The translations under genes were made by a program, and so were the position numbers. The notes under the pieces were generated by a model, which saw only the letters and a program-made list of their open reading frames with translations, made no database searches and was not told the origin of the DNA. From an uncultured Blautia sp. (GTDB lineage: Bacteria; Bacillota; Clostridia; Lachnospirales; Lachnospiraceae), in contig CAMOXX010000064.1 in NCBI GenBank assembly GCA_946629475.1, positions 1 to 12,076 on the forward strand: 12,076 nt of DNA. Direction: 5' to 3'. This document shows, one piece after another, positions 6,823 to 12,076 of this stretch; position 1 is the stretch's first letter, and the number at the start of each line of letters is the position of its first letter.

Positions 6823-8193
6823 CATCTGTACGACCACGCCGTTGTTCAGAGCACACAGCTGCAGCCATTCCACATAGCCGGTCTTATCACACTGCGCGGC
6901 GAGCGGATAGCCCTTCGGCAGGGTCATACGGAACTGATGTCCCTGATAGGGGAAGGCGGCTGCAAGCGTGACATCGGGGCGCATATTCAGAGCAGCCGCA
7001 ACATTCACATCATAGGCCATGGGCTGCAGTGCCGGAACGACGACTGTCGCATTCGGGGTGGCCCCCAGAATAGTCTGTACGGTCTGATAGCACAGAAGCG
7101 GGCTGCGCGTCTCGGTTGCAATGACCGGAGCCACGGGAGCAGCCGGAACTGCAGGGGCCGGAGCACCGGGCGCAACCGCCGTGCCGACCGTCACAGTCGT
7201 CGCATCAACTTTATGGCCGTCATTGGTAATGCAGTTGACCACCGCCTGGCCGGGTCCGACGCCGGTGACTTTGCCGTCGGGAGCAACGACAGCGACAGCC
7301 GGATTGCTGCTGACATAGGTTACAGACTTATTCTGCGCATTGGCAGGCTGAATATTCGGCGTGATGTAGAAATACTGATTAATAGCCAGTGTAGCGGTCG
7401 TAGGCGTGACCCACACGCTCTGTACGGCAATACCGCCGTTTCCGCCGCCTCCGCCGACAGAGACCTGGACCTTCGCAGTGTATCCGTTGTCGTCCGTCCT
7501 GACAGTCAGGGTGGCAACACCCGGATTGATGCCGTGAACCAGACCATCCGGATCTACCTTCGCGATCGCGGAGTTGGTGGAACTCCAGCTCACGCGCGTG
7601 TTTGTCGCATTGTTCGGCTGGATATCCGCAACGACTTTCTGCATCTCACCGACACCCAGATTTAATGATTCCGGATGTACAATAACACCGGTGACAGCAA
7701 TCCGCGACGGTTCAGGCGTTCTGACAGTAATGTATGCAGTATCTGAGTCCACCTGAGTGCCGTTTATATACAGAGCAGCCGTGATATAGGCGGTGCCGTT
7801 GGAAACACCGGTCACATTCGCGGCCATTCCGCCGCCGGATACAGAAGCAACACCGGGATGACTGGTGCTCCAGCGGATATCCATTGAGCCGGTGCTGTTG
7901 GAATAAACAGAAGCAGTGACAGTCGTTGAAGAACCCGGGCGGATCTCTGAATCGTGTGCATAGACAGAGATATACGCGTAAGTCTCCATCCCCGGATCAG
8001 AGCTGCCGGAATCATCGCCGTCAGAGGGATAGAGATCGCCGTCACCGCCGTCCCATTCAAAGTGTTCTTCCACTTCGAAATCGACTTCGGCATCAGCTTC
8101 GTCCGCGCGGACGCTGAGCGGCCGGAACAGAAGTGCTGAGAACAGCAGAGCGGCCAGCCCGGCAAAGAGGATTGAATAGAGTTTTCTGTGCAT
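6814..8193 (-). CDS. Secreted protein with three Ig-like (Big_2-type) domains and shared C-terminal module
   Basis: The 459-residue protein begins at the ATG at 8193, preceded by AAGGAAGTG; an upstream in-frame ATG (8244) would only add a poor leader. The signal peptide is MHRKLYSILF plus a hydrophobic run, with likely cleavage after VRA (residue 30). An acidic Asp/Gly/Ser-rich segment follows (31-68). Three Ig-like domains come next, at about 72-158, 165-246 and 256-337. The second and third show the Big_2 pattern clearly: VSWSSTNSAIAKVDPDGLV and VTYVSSNPAVAVVAPDGKV, each followed by a G-x-x-PG-x-A strand. A Gly-rich linker (247-254) and an Ala/Pro linker (339-360) separate the parts. Residues 366-448 (ATPNATVVV, RPDVTLAAAF, FRMTLPKGYP, KTGYVEWLQL) match the end of the convergent gene product. 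There is no sortase signal. It is probably a cell-surface or secreted adhesin-like or scaffold protein; the partner is unknown. It lies 62 bases downstream of the recombinase gene on the same strand. Confidence 0.88.
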   Translation of the reverse strand: MHRKLYSILFAGLAALLFSALLFRPLSVRADEADAEVDFEVEEHFEWDGGDGDLYPSDGDDSGSSDPGMETYAYISVYAHDSEIRPGSSTTVTASVYSNSTGSMDIRWSTSHPGVASVSGGGMAANVTGVSNGTAYITAALYINGTQVDSDTAYITVRTPEPSRIAVTGVIVHPESLNLGVGEMQKVVADIQPNNATNTRVSWSSTNSAIAKVDPDGLVHGINPGVATLTVRTDDNGYTAKVQVSVGGGGGNGGIAVQSVWVTPTTATLAINQYFYITPNIQPANAQNKSVTYVSSNPAVAVVAPDGKVTGVGPGQAVVNCITNDGHKVDATTVTVGTAVAPGAPAPAVPAAPVAPVIATETRSPLLCYQTVQTILGATPNATVVVPALQPMAYDVNVAAALNMRPDVTLAAAFPYQGHQFRMTLPKGYPLAAQCDKTGYVEWLQLCALNNGVVVQMLN

Positions 8194-8215
8194 GCTGTTC
8201 ACTTCCTTTCTTATT

Positions 8216-8236
8216 AATGGCGTCAGAGGACGCATT
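8216..8236 (-). other. Hairpin in the leader of the Ig-like gene
   Basis: On the - strand AATGCGTC-CTCT-GACGCCATT folds into an 8-bp stem with a single bulged base and a four-base loop. It lies between the recombinase stop (8256) and the ribosome site of the Ig-like gene. No T-run follows, so it is not an intrinsic terminator. It could be a 5' leader stem or processing site that separates the expression of the two genes. Confidence 0.4.
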
Positions 8237-8255
8237 GATATCATATTTTGCCTGA

Positions 8256-9338
8256 TTATGCCTGATTTCCGGCGCTTTCATTCCGATGCAGATTCACATA
8301 GGAAGCTGCTTCCTTGCGGCGGTCTTCCTCGATGGCCGCATAATGGCGCCTTGTAGTGTTGACATCCTTGTGTCCCAGAACATCTGCCACCAGATAGATA
8401 TCGCCCGTTTCGCGATATAAAGAGGTGCCGAAGGTGCTCCGCAGCTTGTGAGGCGTAATTTTCTTCAGACTGGTGACAAGCTGGGCGTACTTTTTGACCA
8501 GCTTTTCCACTGCACGGACCGTGATCCGCCGGTTCTGAAGCGAGAGGAAGAGAGCATTCTCATGGCCGTCCAGCGGAATAATCTGGTGCCGCTCGGCCAG
8601 ATAAGCCTTCAGCGCTTCCTCCACCTCATCATTGAAATAGACAATCGCATCATATCCGCCCTTGCGGTGGACCTTGACGCCGTTTTCACGGAAATTGATG
8701 TCATTTAAGTCAATTCCGACCAGCTCCGAGACACGGATACCGGTTCCGAGCAGAAGAGTCAGAATTGCGGTATCGCGCACCTTGGTCTTTTCATGGAACT
8801 TCTGCTGGGATTTAGTCAGAGAATCGCCTGAATCCACTTCATCCAGAAGTGTCACCACCTCATCCTGGTCCAGGCGGATGATAGCTTTTTCATGCAGCTT
8901 CGGCGTACGGATCAGAACCGCAATATCCCGGTCAATCATTTCCGATGTGAAGAAATATTTATACATACTGCGCAGCGCGGAGAGCTTGCGCGCTTTGCCG
9001 CGCTCATCATTGGTAAAAACCTTTCCGTCTTTTTCATAGTAGGAGAGGTAGTCCATGTATTCCTCCAGATCGGTTTTAGTCAGTTGATCCAGAAGAGAAA
9101 GCGGAAAATCCGGAATCGCCATTCTTGCACATTCCGGGTTATTCGCATGCAGATACTCAAAAAAGACCATGAGGTCGTGCGCATAGGCGACCCGGGTCCT
9201 GGTCGAAGTGTTATCGGCAATTCCACGGAAATACTGACGGCAGAACCGGGGGAGTTTAGAAGAAAGCTCACGCAGCTTGTGCGTGTTTTTGATGTCGACT
9301 TCCTGTGAATAGGTTTCGGCTCCAGTTGTGCGCTGCAA
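8256..9338 (-). CDS. Tyrosine recombinase, XerS-like
   Basis: The 360-residue protein is a complete tyrosine recombinase that cuts and rejoins DNA through a phosphotyrosine. The N-terminal SAM-like core-binding domain spans about 30-145 and the catalytic domain about 155-350. The catalytic set is intact: R202 (GTGIRVSELVG), K226 (VHRKGG), H297 and R300 (TPHKLRSTFGT), H323 (LGHKDVNTT) and Y333 (RRHYAAI). Segments such as FPLSLLDQLTKTDLEEYMDYL (about 78-98), VHRKGG and VRAVEKLVKKYA resemble streptococcal/lactococcal XerS, which resolves chromosome dimers alone. The start is taken as the TTG at 9338, seven bases after AAAGGAGG. The ATG further upstream (9380) lies inside the promoter palindrome and is probably not transcribed. 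It is flanked by housekeeping genes, with no phage or plasmid genes nearby, so a chromosomal role is likelier than a mobile-element integrase. XerS identity is inferred from similarity and not proved. Confidence 0.88.
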   Translation of the reverse strand: MQRTTGAETYSQEVDIKNTHKLRELSSKLPRFCRQYFRGIADNTSTRTRVAYAHDLMVFFEYLHANNPECARMAIPDFPLSLLDQLTKTDLEEYMDYLSYYEKDGKVFTNDERGKARKLSALRSMYKYFFTSEMIDRDIAVLIRTPKLHEKAIIRLDQDEVVTLLDEVDSGDSLTKSQQKFHEKTKVRDTAILTLLLGTGIRVSELVGIDLNDINFRENGVKVHRKGGYDAIVYFNDEVEEALKAYLAERHQIIPLDGHENALFLSLQNRRITVRAVEKLVKKYAQLVTSLKKITPHKLRSTFGTSLYRETGDIYLVADVLGHKDVNTTRRHYAAIEEDRRKEAASYVNLHRNESAGNQA

Positions 9339-9353
9339 AGGGAGGCCTCCTTT
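9336..9353 (-). promoter_or_regulatory. Strong ribosome binding site that sets a TTG start, within a small hairpin
   Basis: On the - strand AAAGGAGG (9353-9346) is a full-length Shine-Dalgarno match seven bases before the TTG at 9338, and this decides the start of the recombinase. AAAGGA-GGCC-TCC(C)TTT can pair to make a six-base-pair stem with one bulge. The stem covers the ribosome site and the first bases of the start codon, which could dampen translation. Confidence 0.6.
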
Positions 9354-9368
9354 CTGAAATACATTTAC

Positions 9369-9374
9369 ATTATA
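9369..9374 (-). promoter_or_regulatory. Extended -10 promoter element of the recombinase gene
   Basis: On the - strand TGTTATAAT is a perfect TATAAT with an upstream TG, the extended -10 form that tolerates a weak -35. No good -35 is seen 17 bases upstream. The expected transcript start is near 9362, leaving a leader of about 24 bases that contains the AAAGGAGG ribosome site. Confidence 0.6.
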
Positions 9375-9389
9375 ACACATTCATTGTGC

Positions 9390-9395
9390 TATAAT
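9390..9395 (+). promoter_or_regulatory. Extended -10 promoter element of the AI-2E-family gene operon
   Basis: TGCTATAAT on the + strand is a perfect TATAAT with an upstream TG. The -35 region is weak. The expected transcript start is near 9402, giving a leader of about 32 bases before the TTG at 9434. The element mirrors the - strand promoter within the same inverted repeat, so one bound protein could block both. Confidence 0.6.
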
Positions 9396-9433
9396 AATAT
9401 TTGGCAAAGTCCGGGCCGGAAAGGGGCGGCAAG

Positions 9434-10888
9434 TTGAAGAAAAAGCTGAGTAGAAAACAGATCACATGGGGACTGACCATCTTCCTGGCAGGAGCGGCAA
9501 TTCTGCTTGTCTATTTCATTCTGTCAAGAATTACGGTCATTCTGGGGACGACCGGGAAAATTCTGCAGGGACTGTCATCGGTCCTGTACGGCATTGTCAT
9601 TGCTTATGTATTTACACCGGTCCTGAACTTTTTTGAGCTCAAACTTCTGAAGCCCCTGTTTAAAAAGCTGAATGTGGACGTCAGCGCGAATAATCCACGC
9701 GGTTTCCGCCGCATGCGCCGGATTTCCGTTGCGCTGACAATCTGCTTTATTATCGGCATTCTGTTTGCGTTTTTCCGGTTTGTAGGTCCGCAGGTGGTTT
9801 CCAGTATTCAGACCATCGTCAGCAATTTCAGTGTCTATGTAGATAATATACAGAATTTCCTATCAGAGCATCTCAAGAACAATCCGGAACTGGCAAATGG
9901 TATTGACAGCTTTATGCAGTCGTCTGAGGCCAGAATAGACGAATTCATGGAAAAGACCGTCAATCCGGCAATTTCGACCGCAATCACGAGAATTTCCAAG
10001 AGCATCATATCCATCGTCCGGAATGTGTTCAACTTTACGGTCGGACTGATTGTTTCCGTCTATCTGTTTTATTCCAAAGATAAACTGGCAGGGCAGTTCA
10101 AGCAGATCATTTACGCGTTATTCAAAGAGGAGACAGCCAACGAAATCGTCTCGGAATGCCGCTACATCCACCGGGTTTTCGTCGGTTTCCTGACCGGCAA
10201 AATTCTGGATTCGATTATTATCGGTATTCTGTGCTTCATCTGCATCAAGTTCATCGGAACGCCGTTCCCGGTCCTGATTTCCTTTATCATCGGCGTCACC
10301 AACATCATTCCGTTCTTTGGCCCCTATATCGGCGGAATCATCGGTTCCCTGATCGTTTTCATGGTAGATCCGCTGCAGGCGCTGTATTTCCTGATTTTCG
10401 TCATTGTTCTGCAGCAGTTTGACGGAAATATCCTGGGACCGCTGATCCTCGGTGATTCCACAGGTCTTTCCAGCTTCTGGGTCATCTTTGCAATCATGTT
10501 CTTCGGGGCCATGTTCGGCGTGGCAGGATGGGTAATCGGCGTGCCGGCTTTTGCCGTAGCTTACGACCTGATTCGCAGAAAGATTCATTCTACACTGGAA
10601 AAGAAGAAATATCCGTCGGATCTGTCGCCCTATATGGATCTGGCCTACATAGAAAACGGAGAATTGCTGCCGCACAGCGACGAAAATATCAAATACAACG
10701 CACAGCAGCCCGGATCCAACTGGAAGCGTCTCCTGCATATTAAGGACAGCAAAGCAGCCCAGAAGGCCAAAGCCATCGCAGGGAAGCTTCAGAATGATCA
10801 GAAGTCTTCGCAGGCGCAGAAAACTGCTGTGGCCGATGCGGAATCACCGGAAGTATTACCTGAAAAAACAACAGAAGGAAAGAAATAA
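9434..10888 (+). CDS. AI-2E family membrane transporter
   Basis: This 484-residue inner-membrane protein of the AI-2E exporter/PerM/YdbI family moves small molecules or ions; the substrate differs between members and cannot be read here. Hydrophobic segments lie near 12-30, 45-65, 98-116, 195-213, 256-310, 314-328 and 346-378. Family motifs are present: GTPFPVLISFIIGVTNIIPF and FFGPYIGGIIG (about 275-304), QQFDGNILGPLILG (327-340) and FGVAGWVIGVPAF (361-373). The central soluble region (117-190) is typical. An unusually long hydrophilic tail (380-484), rich in Lys, Gln and Ala, faces the cytoplasm. The start chosen is the TTG at 9434, with GGAAAGGGG seven bases upstream; a TTG at 9401 lies on or before the expected transcript start. 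It is the first gene of an operon with dtd, 6 bases apart. Confidence 0.92.
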   Translation: MKKKLSRKQITWGLTIFLAGAAILLVYFILSRITVILGTTGKILQGLSSVLYGIVIAYVFTPVLNFFELKLLKPLFKKLNVDVSANNPRGFRRMRRISVALTICFIIGILFAFFRFVGPQVVSSIQTIVSNFSVYVDNIQNFLSEHLKNNPELANGIDSFMQSSEARIDEFMEKTVNPAISTAITRISKSIISIVRNVFNFTVGLIVSVYLFYSKDKLAGQFKQIIYALFKEETANEIVSECRYIHRVFVGFLTGKILDSIIIGILCFICIKFIGTPFPVLISFIIGVTNIIPFFGPYIGGIIGSLIVFMVDPLQALYFLIFVIVLQQFDGNILGPLILGDSTGLSSFWVIFAIMFFGAMFGVAGWVIGVPAFAVAYDLIRRKIHSTLEKKKYPSDLSPYMDLAYIENGELLPHSDENIKYNAQQPGSNWKRLLHIKDSKAAQKAKAIAGKLQNDQKSSQAQKTAVADAESPEVLPEKTTEGKK

Positions 10889-10894
10889 GCTCTT

Positions 10895-11344
10895 ATGCGA
10901 TTTATTGTGCAGCGCGTTCAACAGGCCAGCGTGGAGGTCGATGGGAGAGTAGTAGGAGAGATCGGGAAGGGATTCCTGGTCTTTGTCGGAATCAGTGCTC
11001 TTGACACGGCTGAAATTGCGGATAAAATGATTTCAAAGCTGATCCGTCTTCGGATCTTCGAAGACAGTGAAGGCAAAACAAATCTGAATCTGGAAACTGT
11101 GAATGGCAGTTTGCTGATCATTTCACAATTTACATTGTATGCAGACTGCAGAAAAGGCAACAGACCTTCGTTTACGCATGCAGCGCCGCCTCAGTTTGCC
11201 GAAGAATTATACGAATATATTCTGAAAAAATGCGAAGAAACGGTTCCGGTGGTTCAACACGGGATTTTTGGTGCAGAAATGAAGGTTTCCCTTCTCAATG
11301 ACGGCCCATTTACAATCTGGCTGGACTCGGAGGAAATATTATGA
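10895..11344 (+). CDS. dtd: D-aminoacyl-tRNA deacylase
   Basis: Dtd hydrolyses D-amino acids, and glycine misattached to tRNA-Ala, from aminoacyl-tRNA, keeping D-residues out of proteins. It acts in the cytoplasm as a homodimer. The 149-residue length is exactly typical. The two signature motifs are intact: SQFTLYA (77-83, with Thr80 in the active site) and LLNDGPFT (133-140), which holds the Gly-cisPro (G137-P138) that rejects L-amino acids. MRFIVQRVQQASVEVDG at the start and KGNRPSFTHAA (87-97) are also family hallmarks. The ATG follows AAGGAAAG, which lies in the end of the upstream gene. The stop overlaps the next gene's start by four bases (ATGA), so the downstream PAS-like protein is probably made by coupled translation. 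Confidence 0.97.
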   Translation: MRFIVQRVQQASVEVDGRVVGEIGKGFLVFVGISALDTAEIADKMISKLIRLRIFEDSEGKTNLNLETVNGSLLIISQFTLYADCRKGNRPSFTHAAPPQFAEELYEYILKKCEETVPVVQHGIFGAEMKVSLLNDGPFTIWLDSEEIL

Positions 11345-11970
11345 GTGATTTCGTCGAAAATGTGATGGCGGATGCGGGTTCGGTTTTACCGGAAGATGAA
11401 CTTCATTTTATTCATTATTTGCCCGCAAAACTGGCTGTTTACAGCGAAAAAAACGGCGTTTTTCATTTTTTGACCTCCAGCTATTCGTTAAATAAATTTC
11501 TGACCGGTTCTGAGGACGGATTTGAGGAGGTTTCGCAGATCCTGACGACCAACCCGCCGGACCATATTCATCCGAATGACTTACAGCACCTGATTGATCT
11601 GGAGCGTTATGCCATTGCCAATCCGGATCGGGAATTCAGCATGGTTCTGCAGATCCGTTCCGACCATTTCGGCGGCTATCGTTACCTGCGTGCAGAATGT
11701 CAGGCCAGGATCACCGCATCGGGCCTTCCGCTGTTTTATGTCGTCTTTGTCGATATGAACAACTCAATCAATGAGAATAAACTGCGTGAAAAGCGCCGCA
11801 AGTTCCAGCTGAATGAAATACACGCAGTCAGTCAGCAGATTCAGATCATCTGTGATGATCTGCGCGCACAGAAAAACAATTACGAAACGGTTGACCTTGA
11901 GACAGCGGTATTAATCGCTGAGGAACTGGATCGGATCTACAACAACATCAATGACGTGATCCACGGATAA
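11341..11970 (+). CDS. PAS-like domain protein without an output domain, hypothetical
   Basis: This 209-residue soluble protein has no signal peptide or membrane segment. Residues 28-140 read like a PAS (PAS_3-type) fold: a core strand (KLAVYSEKNGVFHF), the helical part with HIHPNDLQHLIDLERYAI (75-92, like the VHPDD motif), and closing strands (FSMVLQIRS, GYRYLRAECQARI, LFYVVFVDMN). After it comes a charged, probably coiled helical tail (145-205, with KLREKRRKFQLNEIHAVSQQ). No GGDEF, kinase or helix-turn-helix domain follows, so the output must come from a partner or from the tail. GGAGG lies seven bases before the ATG, inside dtd, and the ATGA overlap indicates coupling. The ligand and function are unknown; the PAS call rests on pattern and is moderately sure. 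Confidence 0.75.
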   Translation: MSDFVENVMADAGSVLPEDELHFIHYLPAKLAVYSEKNGVFHFLTSSYSLNKFLTGSEDGFEEVSQILTTNPPDHIHPNDLQHLIDLERYAIANPDREFSMVLQIRSDHFGGYRYLRAECQARITASGLPLFYVVFVDMNNSINENKLREKRRKFQLNEIHAVSQQIQIICDDLRAQKNNYETVDLETAVLIAEELDRIYNNINDVIHG

Positions 11971-11992
11971 AGCCCTGAAATAATAAAAAAAC

Positions 11993-12021
11993 AGGCATAT
12001 AACTATTCGTTAAACCTGCCT
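11993..12021. terminator. Weak hairpin after the PAS-like gene, T-run mainly on the - strand
   Basis: AGGCA (11993-11997) pairs with TGCCT (12017-12021), with an inner TAAC/GTTA stem (12000-12003 with 12009-12012). On the - strand it is followed by a G and then seven T (11991-11985), which would suit a convergent gene beyond the window. On the + strand four T (12021-12024) close it. It lies 22 bases after the stop of the PAS-like gene. Confidence 0.4.
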
Positions 12022-12033
12022 TTTGCGAACAAT

Positions 12034-12063
12034 AAGAGAGAGCCGGACGGACGGCTCTCTCTT
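12034..12063 (+). terminator. Perfect 12-bp hairpin near the right edge, probable terminator
   Basis: AAGAGAGAGCCG (12034-12045) and CGGCTCTCTCTT (12052-12063) form a perfect 12-bp stem with a six-base loop GACGGA. The T-tail is short (TTTA), so it is not a textbook intrinsic terminator, but it is stable and lies 64 bases after the last stop codon of the operon. Confidence 0.6.
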
Positions 12064-12076
12064 TATGAGCGCATCC

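Larger units (their letters stand above)
9369..9395. repeat. 27-bp inverted repeat in the divergent control region
   Basis: ATTATAACACA (9369-9379) and TGTGCTATAAT (9385-9395) are inverted copies with one mismatch, around the spacer TTCAT. The repeat lies between the divergently transcribed recombinase and AI-2E-family genes. Arms of 11 bases and a short spacer suit a dimeric regulator or a tyrosine-recombinase core site. Confidence 0.8.

Noticed and set aside
5856..7665. Open frames antisense to both secreted-protein genes, including one that starts in the terminator
   Set aside because: No family resemblance, Arg/Cys-rich composition, and they run through the shared terminator or opposite proteins with clear signal peptides and domains.
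8256..9338. Recombinase as the integrase of a mobile element
   Set aside because: No phage, plasmid or excisionase genes, no tRNA attachment site and no flanking direct repeats. The neighbours look chromosomal and the protein is closer to XerS.
9401..9433. Upstream TTG (9401) as start of the AI-2E-family protein
   Set aside because: It coincides with the expected transcript start and has no ribosome site. The TTG at 9434 has GGAAAGGGG at good spacing and gives the usual N-terminus.
10118..10738. 206-residue - strand frame opposite the AI-2E-family gene
   Set aside because: Composition rich in Asp, Gln and Glu typical of the antisense of a membrane protein, and no ribosome site or motif.

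Overview
The window looks like chromosomal DNA of a Gram-positive anaerobe of the class Clostridia, most likely a Lachnospiraceae-type gut or rumen bacterium. This is inferred from four things: a HisIE protein with a HisF-like domain in front of it, a single-protein XerS-like tyrosine recombinase, secreted Ig-like and repeat-domain proteins with a Lachnospiraceae-style C-terminal module, and strong AGGAGG-type ribosome binding sites. No sequence search was run. I see no tRNA, rRNA, insertion sequence or CRISPR array.

Region 1 (1-5243, + strand) is a tight biosynthetic and regulatory run: hisD (5' end cut off by the window edge), hisB, a HisF-like/HisI/HisE fusion, cysE, and a membrane-spanning LuxR-family regulator. 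Gaps are 39, 2, 17 and about 10 bases, so co-transcription is likely. The his genes cover the second and third steps (HisIE), the dehydratase step (HisB) and the last two oxidations (HisD) of histidine synthesis. hisG, hisH, hisA, true hisF and hisC are not in the window. cysE makes O-acetylserine for cysteine synthesis.

Region 2 (5244-8193) holds two convergent genes for secreted proteins. One carries a Listeria-Bacteroides-type repeat and a His/Cys motif; the other carries three Ig-like domains. They share a near-perfect bidirectional terminator. Although they are otherwise unrelated, both end in the same roughly 75-residue C-terminal module, which I consider the most interesting protein-level signal here.

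Region 3 (8193-9433) holds a XerS-like tyrosine recombinase on the - strand and a compact divergent control region. The control region is a 27-bp inverted repeat that contains an extended -10 promoter for each direction. It could be an operator, a dif-like recombination site, or both.

Region 4 (9434-12076, + strand) is an operon of an AI-2E-family membrane protein, D-aminoacyl-tRNA deacylase (dtd) and an orphan PAS-like protein. dtd and the PAS gene overlap by an ATGA. Two hairpins follow the operon.
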